Assembly (NCBI GenBank): GCA_026874595.1
Contig: CM049320.1
Location: forward strand, 42,914,714-42,978,713
Length of the DNA: 64,000 bases
Origin: Sipunculus nudus
Taxonomy: Eukaryota > Annelida > Sipuncula > Golfingiida > Sipunculidae
Reading direction: 5' to 3'
The translations under genes and the position numbers were made by a program. Below, in pieces: positions 37,701 through 49,700 of the stretch; the first letter of the stretch is position 1, and every line of letters begins with the position of its first letter. The notes below the pieces were generated by a model that was given only the letters and a program-made list of their open reading frames with translations, ran no database searches and was not told the origin of the DNA.

Positions 37701-40700
37701 ACTGATGGTCATGATTTTCGGCATACATATTGATCATGAGCTGTTCCATCAGTTTCTGCAGACTGGGTGTGCCACCTCTATTTTTTTTCAAATTTTTACG
37801 AATTTTTTTCTTTTTTTTGAGACCTTTTAAGATGTGGTTATCTGTCAACAGGGTACAAATCGCAACAACTGGACCTAGAATCTTCATTCTTGTCATGCAA
37901 GGAGGCCCATGAAAGGTGCCTGTGGAAACTTGAAATTAGGTCTCTGTTACCCATATCCTTCAAGCTATAGGACTCCGAAGTATCCCTCAGAATAATGGAC
38001 AATTTGAAACAAAAACTGAAGTATCTGAACAACTAATGCAGAGATCACCATGATTTTTTGCATGGATATTGACCATTAAGTGTTTTTATTAGTTTCTGCA
38101 GACTGGTGGAGCCACCTGTATTTTTGTATCCGCCAAAACGAAGTTTTGCAGATACTATGTTTCTGACCGAGTTCCTCCGCCGTGGCGGCGTTCGTTTCCA
38201 GAGAGCTCGTCGGAGACTAATGGACCAATTTTTCCCAAACTTACACCTATTATCGGGTCACATGTGAACTGGTGCCTAACCAATTTGCATTGACCTCTGA
38301 CCTTTCCTCTCTATCCAGTGTCCATTTGTGGGTCTGTTTCCACTCATAAACCCTCATATCTCGGGAACCGTTTGACCGATCAGGAAATAAAATTGATACA
38401 AATGTAGCCCTTGGATTGCTTTATAACATACACAAAAAATGGTGGCGCCACCTGTAACCATGTTTCCACAGTGTCCATCTGTTCATCTGCCTTGGGTTAA
38501 AATCACTCATATCTCTGCAGTGAATTGACTAATTCACCTGAAATTCGTCATGTGTATACATCCAGGATAGCTTTCTTGATTTTATGACAGGTGGCGCCAC
38601 CTACGTTCACGTTCACGCTGATGACATCCAAGCTTATATCTCGGGAACCGTTTGACCGATCAGGAAATAAAATTTATACAAATGTAGCCCTTTGATAGCT
38701 CTGTAACATACACAAAAAATGGTGGCGCCACCTGTAACAATGTTTGCACAGCGTCTGTCTGTTAGTCTGCCGTGGCCTAAAATTACTCATTTCCCTGTAG
38801 TGGTTCGACATAACTGCCTAAAATTTTGCAGGTTTATACATTGTGGACAGCTTTCTTGATTTTATGACAGGTGGCGCCACCTACATTCTAGTTAACGCTG
38901 GACACATCCAAGCTCATATCTCAGGAACCATTTGACCGATTGGGCCAAAATTGTGCATGTGTTTAGATCTCACATAGGTCTTTATCATACACAAAACTGG
39001 AGGGGTTACCTGCAAAGATTTTTGCACAGTGTTTGTCTGTTTGTCTGCCATGGGCAAAAATCGCTCATATACATGTAGTGGTTTGGCTTTTCTGCCTAAA
39101 ATTTTGCAGGTGTATACAACTTGGACAGATTTCTGGATATGTGGTAGGTGGCACAACCTACATACACATTTAGGCTGCAGACATCCATGCTAATATGCAA
39201 CATACCTCACTCTATTTCCCCTTGCCACTCAATCCATGCCTCACTATCCGATTTTGGCAGATACATGTAGTCACTTGTCGGTTACCCGTATTCTAGTTTT
39301 AAAAGTTTACACATTTTTCTCTATTTTTGAGATATATAAATACAGACTAAATCTTGGCCTGTTGGTTAATCTGTTTGATGCTTCAGTTGAATGGGTATAT
39401 ACTACCATTCTGGTGATAAATTTCCTTTTGCGAATCTCTTCCCAGTCAGCTGAGCGCCATGACCCATGGGTCACTTGTTGATGGTGTGAAGTAAAGAGAG
39501 TTTCTTTTGAAAGAGTACAACATTGGAAAAGTGGTATTACTTAGAGATAAAAGGAAAAAAAAGAAAATAAATAAAAGAACAAGATGAACCATCAGCTAAT
39601 GTATGGTGTCACTGCTGTGTTCAGATCTGTACTGTGTGTTGTAGTTCTTCTTAATTTCCTGAAATGAGTCACATTCATTATTATAAATAATTTTTTTTGA
39701 AAATTTAATGTTATTTTTCAACAGTTTCTTAACATATTTATCTTTTTTGCATTATTAACCCAGGTCCCATGTGTACCAGTACTACCGCTGCTCAGCATGT
39801 TCAGTGTGCTGGTGTTAATGGTGAACTCAGGGTCAGTTAGTAGTTGGGTAGGCTGCCTGACCATCATGTTAATAGGTAAGTACAGTGTGCTGATGTTTAT
39901 GGTGAACCCAGGGTCAGTGAGTATTTGTGGAAGTTGCTTGGCCATCATGTTACTAGTTAGGTCTAGTGTCCTGGTGTTAATGGTGAACTTAGAGTGAGTG
40001 AGTAGCTGGGTAGGCTGCCTGGCCATCATGTTATTAGTTAGGTACAGTGTCCTGGTGTTAATGGTGAACTCAGAGTCCGTGAATAGCTGGGTAGGCTGCC
40101 TAGCCATCATGTTATTAGTTAGGTACAGTGTCCTGGTGTTAATGGTGAACTCAGGGTCAGTTAGGAGCTTGGGAGGCTGCCTGGCCATCGTGTTATTAGT
40201 TAGGTACAGTATGCTGGTGTTAATGGTGAACTCAGAGTCAGTGAGTAGCTGGGTAGGCTGCCTGGCCATCATGTTATTAGTTAGGTACAGTGTGCTGGTG
40301 TTATGGTGAACTCAGGGTCAGTTAGTAGCTTGGGAGGCTGCCTGGCCATCATGTTATTAGTTAGGTACAGTGTGCCGGTGTTAATGGTGAACTCAGGGTC
40401 AGTGAGTAGCTTGGGAGGCTGCCTGGCCATCATGTTATTAGTTAGGTACAGTGTGCTGGTGTTAATGGTGAACTCAGAGTCAGTGAATAGCTGGGGAGGC
40501 TGCCTGGCCATCATGTTATTAGTTAGGTACAGTGTGCTGATGTTAATGGTGAACTCAGGGTCAGTTGGTAGCTTGGGAGGCTGCCTGGCCATCATGTTAT
40601 TAGTTAGGTACAGTATGCTGGTGTTAATGGTGAACTCAGGGTCAGTGAGTAGCTGGGTAGGCTGCCTGGCCATCATGTTATTAGTTAGGTACAGTGTCCT

Positions 40701-43700
40701 GGTGTTAATGGTGAACTCAGAGTCCGTGAATAGCTGGGTAGGCTGCCTAGCCATCATGTTATTAGTTAGGTACAGTGTCCTGGTGTTAATGGTGAACTCA
40801 GAGTCAGTGAGTAGCTGGGGAGGCTGCCTTGCCATCATGTTATTAGTTAGGTACAGTGTGCTGGTGTTAATGGTGAACTCAGGGTCAGTTAGGAGCTTGG
40901 GAGGCTGCCTGGCCATCGTGTTATTAGTTAGGTACAGTATGCTGGTGTTAATGGTGAACTCAGAGTCAGTGAGTAGCTGGGTAGGCTGCCTGGCCATCAT
41001 GTTATTAGTTAGGTACAGTGTGCTGGTGTTATGGTGAACTCAGGGTCAGTTAGTAGCTTGGGAGGCTGCCTGGCCATCATGTTATTAGTTAGGTACAGTG
41101 TGCCGGTGTTAATGGTGAACTCAGGGTCAGTGAGTAGCTTGGGAGGCTGCCTGGCCATCATGTTATTAGTTAGGTACAGTGTGCTGGTGTTAATGGTGAA
41201 CTCAGAGTCAGTGAATAGCTGGGGAGGCTGCCTGGCCATCATGTTATTAGTTAGGTACAGTGTGCTGATGTTAATGGTGAACTCAGGGTCAGTTGGTAGC
41301 TTGGGAGGCTGCCTGGCCATCATGTTATTAGTTAGGTACAGTATGCTGGTGTTAATGGTGAACTCAGGGTCAGTGAGTAGCTGGGTAGGCTGCCTGGCCA
41401 TCATGTTATTAGTTAGGTACAGTATGCTGGTGTCAATGGTGAACTCAGGGTCTGTGAGTAGCTGGGGAGGCTGCCTGGCCATCATGTTATTATTTAGGTA
41501 CGGTGTGCTGGTGTTAATGGCGAGCTCAGGGTCAGTTAGTAGCTTGGGAGGCTGCCTGGCCATCATGTTATTAGTTAGGTACAGTGTCCTGGTGTTAATG
41601 GTGAACTCAGAGTCAGTGAGTAGCTTGGGAGGCTGCCTGGCCATCATGTTATTAGTTAGGTACAGTGTGCTGGTGTTAATGGTGAACTCAGGGTCAGTTA
41701 GTAGCTTGGGAGGCTGCCTGGCCATCATGTTATTTTCATTAGGTACAGTATGCTGGTGTTAATGGTGAACTCAGAGTCAGTGAGTAGCTTGGGAGGCTGC
41801 CTGGCCATCATGTTATTAGTTAGGTACAGTGTGCTGGTGTTAATGGTGAACTCAGGGTCAGTTAGTAGCTTGGGAGGCTGCCTGGCCATCATGTTATTAG
41901 TTAGGTACAGTATGCTGGTGTTAATGGTGAACTCAGAGTCAGTGAGTAGCTTGGGAGGCTGCCTGGCCATCATGTTATTAGTTAGGTACAGTGTGCTGGT
42001 GTTAATGGTGAACTCAGGGTCAGTTAGTAGCTTGGGAGGCTGCCTGGCCAACATGTTATTAGTTAGGTACAGTGTGCTGATGTTAATGGTGAACTCAAAG
42101 TCTGTGATTAGCTGGGGAGGCTGCCTGGCCATCATGTTATTAGTTAGGTACAGTATGCTGGTGTTAATGGTGAACTCAGGGTCAGTGAGTAGCTTGGCAG
42201 GCTGCCTGGCCATCATGTTATTAGTTAGGTAGAGTGTCCTGGTGTTAACGGTGAACTCAGGGTCAGTGAGTAGCTTGGGAGGCTGCCTGGCCATCATGTT
42301 ATTAGTTAGGTACAGTGTGCTGGTGTTAATGGTGAACTCAGAGTCAGTGAGTAGCTTGGGAGGCTGCCTGGCCATCATGTTATTAGTTAGGTAAAGTGTG
42401 CTGGTGTTAATGGTGAACTCAGGGTCAGTTAGTAGCTTGGGAGGCTGCCTGGCCATCATGTTATTAGTTAGGTACAGTGTGCTGGTGTTAATGGTGAACT
42501 CAAAGTCTGTGATTAGCTGGGGAGGCTGCCTGGCCATCATGTTATTAGTTAGGTACAGTATGCTGGTGTTAATGGTGAACTCAGAGTCAGTGAGTAGCTG
42601 CGGAGGCTGCCTGGCCATCATGTTATTAGTTAGGTACAGTGTCCTGGTGTTAATGGTGAACTCAGAGTCAGTGAGTAGCTGGGGAGGCTGCCTAGCCATC
42701 ATGTTATTAGTTAGGTACACTGTGCTGGTGTTAATGGTGAACTCAGGGTCAGTTAGTAGCTTGGGAGTCTGCCTGGCCATCATGTTGTTAGTTAGGTACA
42801 GTATGCTGGTGTTAATGGTGAACTCAGAGTCAGTGAGTAGCTTGGGAGGCTGCCTTGCCATCATGTTATTAGTTAGGTACAGTGTGCTGGTGTTAATGGT
42901 GAACTCAGGGTCAGTTAGTAGCTTGGGAGGCTGCCTGGCCATCATGTTATTAGTTAAGTACAGTGTGCTGATGTTAATGGTGAACTCAGAGTCAGTGAGT
43001 AACTTGGGAGGCTGCCTGGCCATCATGTTATTAGTTAGGTACAGTGTGCTGATGTTAATGGTGAACTCAGGGTCAGTTAGTAGCTTGGGAGGCTGCCTGG
43101 CCATCATGTTATTAGTTAGGTACAGTATGCTGGTGTTAATGGTGAACTCAGGGTCAGTTAGTAGCTTGGGAGGCTGCCTGGCCATCATGTTATTAGTAAG
43201 GTACAGTATGCTGGTGTTAATGGTGAACTCAAGAGTCAGTGAGTAGCTGGGTAGGCTGCCTGGCCATCATGTTATTAGTTAGGTACACTGTGCTGATGTT
43301 AGTGGTGAACTCAGAGTCAGTTAGTAGCTTGGGAGGCTGCCTGGCCATCATGTTATTAGTTAGGTACGGTATGCTGGTGTTAATGGTGAACTCAGAGTCA
43401 GTGAGTAGCTGGGTAGGCTGCCTGGCCATCATGTTATTAGTTAGGTACAGTGTGCTGGTGTTAATGGTGAACTCAGAGTCAGTGAGTAGCTTGGGAGGCT
43501 GCCTGGCCATCATGTTATTAGTTAGGTACAGTATGCTGGTGCTAATGGTGAACTCAGAGTCAGTGAGTAGCTGGGTAGGCTGCCTGGCCATCATGTTATT
43601 AGTTAGGTACAGTGTGCTGGTGTTAATGGTGAACTCAGGGTCAGTGAGTAGCTTGGCAGGCTGCCTGGCCATCATGTTATTAGTTAGGTACAGTGTGCTG

Positions 43701-46700
43701 GTGTTAATGGTGAACTTAGAGTCAGTGAATAGCTAGGGAGGCTGCCTGGCCATCATGTTATTAGTTAGGTACAGTGTGCTGGTGTTAATGGTGAACTCAG
43801 GGTCAGTTAGTAGCTTGGGAGGCTGCCTGGCCATCATGTTATTAGTTAGGTACAGTATGCTGGTGTTAATGGTGAACTCAGGGTCAGTGAGTAGCTGGGT
43901 AGGCTGCCTGGCCATCATGTTATTAGTTAGGTACAGTATGCTGGTGTTAATGGTGAACTCAGGGTCTGTGAGTAGCTGGGGAGGCTGCCTGGCCATCATG
44001 TTATTATTGAGATACAGTGTGCTGGTGTTAATGGCGAGCTCAGGGTCAGTTAGTAGCTTGGGAGGCTGCCTGGCCATCATGTTATTAGTTAGGTACAGTA
44101 TGCTGGTGTTAATGGTGAACTCAGAGTCAGTGAGTAGCTTGGAAGGCTGCCTGGCCATCATGTTATTAGTTAGATACAGTGTGCTGGTGTTAATGGTGAA
44201 CTCAGGGTCAGTTAGTAGCTTGGGAGGCTGCCTGGCCATCATGTTATTAGTTAGGTACAGTATGCTGGTGTTAATGGTGAACTCAGAGTCAGTGAGTAGC
44301 TTGGGAGGCTGCCTGGCCATCATGTTATTAGTTAGTTAAAGTGTGCTGGTGTTAATGGTGAACTCAGGGTCAGTTAGTAGCTTAGGAGGCTGCCTGGCCA
44401 TCATGTTATTAGTTAGGTACAGTGTGCTGATGTTAATGGTGAACTCAAAGTCTGTGATTAGCTGGGGAGGCTGCCTGGCCATCATGTTATTAGTTTGGTA
44501 CAGTATGCTGGTGTTAATGGTGAACTCAGAGTCAGTGAGTAGCTGAGGAGGCTGCCTGGCCATCATGTTATTAGTTAGGTAGAGTGTCCTGGTGTTAATG
44601 GTGAACTCAGGGTCAGTTAGTAGCTTAGGAGGCTGCCTGGCCATCATGTTATTTGTTAGGTACAGTGTGCCGGTGTTAATGGTGAACTCAAGAGTCCGTG
44701 AATAGCTGGGTAGGCTGCCTGGCCATCATGTTATTAGTTAGGTACAGTGTGCTGATGTTAATGGTGAACTCAGGGCCAGTGAGTAGTTGGGTAGGCTGCC
44801 TGGCCATCATGTTATTAGTTAGGTACAGTGTGCTGGTGTTAATGGTGAACTCAGAGTCAGTGAGTAGCTGGGGAGGCTGCCTGGCCATCATGTTATTAGT
44901 TAGGTACAGTGTCCTGGTGTTAATGGTGAACTCAGGGTCAGTGAGTAGCTTGGGAGGCTGCCTGGCCATCATGTTATTAGTTAGGAACAGTGTGCTGGTG
45001 TTAATGGTGAACTCAGAGTCAGTGAGTAGCTTGGGAGGCTGCCTGGCCATCATGTTATTAGTTAGGTACAGTGTGCTGGTGTTAATGGTGAACTCAGGGT
45101 CAGTTAGTAGCTTGGGAGGCTGCCTGGCCATCATGTTATTAGTTAGGTACAGTGTGCTGGTGTTAATGGTGAACTCAGGGTCAGTGAGTAGCTGGGTAGG
45201 CTGCCTGGCCATCATGTTATTAGTTAAGTACAGTGTGCTGATGTTAATGGTGAACTCAGAGTCAGTGAGTAGCTTGGGAGGCTGCCTGGCCATCATGTTA
45301 TTAGTTAGGTACAGTGTGCTGATGTTAATGGTGAACTCAGGGTCAGTTAGTAGCTTGGGAGGCTGCCTGGCCATCATGTTATTAGTTAGGTACAGTATGC
45401 TGGTGTTAATGGTGAACTCAGGGTCAGTTAGTAGCTTGGGAGGCTGCCTGGCCATCATGTTATTAGTAAGGTACAGTATGCTGGTGTTAATGGTGAACTC
45501 AAGAGTCAGTGAGTAGCTGGGTAGGCTACCTGGCCATCATGTTATTAGTTAGGTACACTGTGCTGATGTTAATGGTGAACTCAGAGTCAGTTAGTAGCTT
45601 GGGAGGCTGCCTGGCCATCATGTTATTAGTTAGGTACAGTATGCTGGTGTTAATGGTGAACTCAGAGTCAGTGAGTAGCTTGGGAGGCTGCCTGGCCATC
45701 ATGTTATTAGTTAGGTACAGTATGCTGGTGTTAATGGTGAACTCAGAGTCAGTGAGTAGCTGGGTAGGCTGCCTGGCCATCATGTTATTAGTTAGGTACA
45801 GTGTGCTGGTGTTAATGGTGAACTCAGGGTCAGTGCGTAGCTTGGGAGGCTGCCTGGCCATCATGTTATTAGTTAGGTACAGTGTGCTGGTGTTAATGGT
45901 GAACTCAGAGTCAGTGAATAGCTGGGGAGGCTGCCTGGCCATCATGTTATTAGTTAGGTACAGTGTGCTGGTGTTAATGGTGAACTCAGGGTCAGTTAGT
46001 AGCTTGGGAGGCTGCCTGGCCATCATGTTATTAGTTAGGTACAGTATTCTGGTGTTAATGGTGAACTCAGAGTCAGTGAGTAGCTGGGTAGGCTGCCTGG
46101 CCATCATGTTATTAGTTAGGTACAGTGTGCTGGTGTTTATGGTGAACTCAAAGTCTGTGAGTAGCTGGGGAGGCTGCCTGGCCATCATGTTATTAGTTAG
46201 GTACAGTGTACTGGTGTTAATGGTGAACTCAGAGTCAGTGAGTAGCTTGGGAGGCTGCCTGGCCATCATGTTATTAGTTAGGTACAGTGTCCTGGTGTTA
46301 ATGGTGAACTCAGGGTCAGTGAGTAGCTGGGTAGGCTGCCTGGCCATCATGTTATTAGTTAGGTACAGTATGCTGGTGTTAATGGTGAACTCAGGGTCAG
46401 TGAGTAGCTGGGTAGGCTGCCTGGCCATCATGTTATTATTTAGGTACAGTGTGCTGGTGTTAATGGTGAACTCAGGGTCAGTTAGTAGCTTGGGAGGCTG
46501 CCTGGCCATCATGTTATTAGTTAGGTACAGTATGCTGGTGTTAATGGTGAACTCAGAGTCAGTGAGTAGCTGGGTAGGCTGCCTGGCCATCATGTTATTA
46601 GTTAGGTACAGTGTGCTGGTGTTAATGGTGAACTCAGGGTCAGTTAGTAGCTTGGGAGGCTGCCTGGCCATCATGTTATTAGTTAGGTACAGTATGCTGG

Positions 46701-49700
46701 TGTTAATGGTGAACTCAGAGTCAGTGAGTAGCTTGGGAGGCTGCCTGGCCATCATGTTATTAGTTAGGTACAGTGTGCTGGTGTTAATGGTGAACTCAGG
46801 GTCAGTGAGTAGCTTGGGAGGCTGCCTGGCCATCATGTTATTAGTTAGGTACAGTGTGCTGGGTTAATGGTGAACTCAGAGTCAGTGAGTAGCTTGGGAG
46901 GCTGCCTGGCCATCATGTTATTAGTTAGGTAAAGTGTGCTGGTGTTAATGGTGAACTCAGGGTCAGTAAGTAGCTTGGGAGGCTGCCTGGCCATCATGTT
47001 ATTAGTTAGGTACAGTGTGCTGGTGTTAATGGTGAACTCAAAGTCTGTGATTAGCTGGTGAGGCTGCCTGGCCATCATGTTATTAGTTAGGTACAGTATG
47101 CTGGTGTTAATGGTGAACTCAGAGTCAGTGAGTAGCTGGGGAGGCTGCCTGGCCATCATGTTATTAGTTAGGTACAGTGTCCTGGTGTTAATGGTGAACT
47201 CAGAGTCAGTGAGTAGCTGGGGAGGCTGCCTAGCCATCATGTTATTAGTTAGGTACACTGTGCTCGTGTTAATGGTGAACTCAGGGTCAGTTAGTAGCTT
47301 GGGAGGCTGCCTGGCCATCATGTTGTTAGTTAGGTACAGTATGCTGGTGTTAATGGTGAACTCAGAGTCAGTGAGTAGCTTGGGAGGCTGCCTGGCCATC
47401 ATGTTATTAGTTAGGTACAGTGTGCTGGTGTTAATGGTGAACTCAGGGTCAGTTAGTAGCTTGGGAGGCTGCCTGGCCATCATGTTATTAGTTAAGTACA
47501 GTGTGCTGATGTTAATGGTGAACACAGAGTCAGTGAGTAGCTTGGGAGGCTGCCTGGCCATCATGTTATTAGTTAGGTACAGTGTGCTGATGTTAATGGT
47601 GAACTCAGGGTCAGTTAGTAGCTTGGGAGGCTGCCTGGCCATCATGTTATTAGTTAGGTACAGTATGCTGGTGTTAATGGTGAACTCAGGGTCAGTTAGT
47701 AGCTTGGGAGGCTGCCTGGCCATCATGTTATTAGTAAGGTACAGTATGCTGGTGTTAATGGTGAACTCAAGAGTCAGTGAGTAGCTGGGTAGGCTGCCTG
47801 GCCATCATGTTATTAGTTAGGTACACTGTGTTGATGTTAATGGTGAACTCAGAGTCAGTTAGTAGCTTGGGAGGCTGCCTGGCCATCATGTTATTAGTTA
47901 GGTACAGTATGCTGGTGTTAATGGTGAACTCAGAGTCAGTGAGTAGCTTGGGAGGCTGCCTGGCCATCATGTTATTAGTTAGGTACAGTATGCTGGTGTT
48001 AATGGTGAACTCAGAGTCAGTGAGTAGCTGGGTAGGCTGCCTGGCCATCATGTTATTAGTTAGGTACAGTGTGCTCGTGTTAATGGTGAACTCAGGGTCA
48101 GTGAGTAGCTTGGGAGGCTGCCTGGCCATCATGTTATTAGTTAGGTACAGTGTGCTGGTGTTAATGGTGAACTCAGAGTCAGTGAATAGCTGGGGAGGCT
48201 GCCTGGCCATCATGTTATTAGTTAGGTACAGTGTGCTGGTGTTAATGGTGAACTCAGAGTCAGTGAGTAGCTTGGGAGGCTGCCTGGCCATCATGTTATT
48301 AGTTAGGTACAGTGTGCTGGTGTTAATGGTGAACTCAGGGTCAGTTAGTAGCTTGGGAGGCTGCCTGGCCATCATGTTATTAGTTAGGTACAGTGTGCTG
48401 ATGTTAATGGTGAACTCAAAGTCTGTGATTAGCTGGGGAGGCTGCCTGGCCATCATGTTAATAGTTAGGTACAGTATGCTGGTGTTAATGGTGAACTCAG
48501 AGTCAGTGAGTAGCTGGGGAGGCTACCTGGCCATCATGTTATTAGTTAGGTACAGTGTGCTGGTGTTAATGGTGAACTCAGGGTCAGTGAGTAGCTTGGG
48601 AGGCTGCCTGGCCATCATGTTATTAGTTAGGAACAGTGTCCTGGTGTTAATGTTGAACTCAGAGTCAGTTAGTAGCTTGGGAGGCTGCCTGGCCATCATG
48701 TTATTAGTTAGGTACAGTGTGCTGGTGTTAATGGTGAACTCAGGGTCAGTGAGTAGCTGGGTAGGCTGCCTGGCCATCATGTTATTAGTTAGGTACACTG
48801 TGCTGATGTTAATGGTGAACTCAGAGTCAGTTAGTAGCTTGGGAGGCTGCCTTGCCATCATGTTATTAGTTAGGTACAGTATGCTGGTGTTAATGGTGAA
48901 CTCAGAGTCAGTGAGTAGCTTGGGAGGCTGCCTGGCCATCATGTTATTAGTTAGGTACAGTATGCTGGTGTTAATGGTGAACTCAGAGTCAGTGAGTAGC
49001 TGGGTAGGCTGCCTGGCCATCATGTTATTAGTTAGGTACAGTGTGCTCGTGTTAATGGTGAACTCAGGGTCAGTGAGTAGCTTGGGAGGCTGCCTGGCCA
49101 TCATGTTATTAGTTAGGTACAGTGTGCTGGTGTTAATGGTGAACTCAGAGTCAGTGAATAGCTGGGGAGGCTGCCTGGCCATCATGTTATTAGTTAGGTA
49201 CAGTGTGCTGGTGTTAATGGTGAACTCAGAGTCAGTGAGTAGCTTGGGAGGCTGCCTGGCCATCATGTTATTAGTTAGGTACAGTGTGCTGGTGTTAATG
49301 GTGAACTCAAGGTCAGTTAGTAGCTTGGGAGGCTGCCTGGGCATCATGTTATTAGTTAGGTACAGTGTGCTGATGTTAATGGTGAACTCAAAGTCTGTGA
49401 TTAGCTGGGGAGGCTGCCTGGCCATCATGTTATTAGTTAGGTACAGTATGCTGGTGTTAATGGTGAACTCAGAGTCAGTGAGTAGCTGGGGTGGCTGCCT
49501 GGCCATCATGTTATTAGTTAGGTACAGTGTCCTGGTGTTAATGGTGAACTCAGGGTCAGTGAGTAGCTTGGGAGGCTGCCTGGCCATCATGTTATTAGTT
49601 AGGAACAGTGTCCTGGTGTTAATGTTGAACTCAGAGTCAGTTAGTAGCTTGGGAGGCTGCCTGGCCATCATGTTATTAGTTAGGTACAGTGTGCTGGTGT

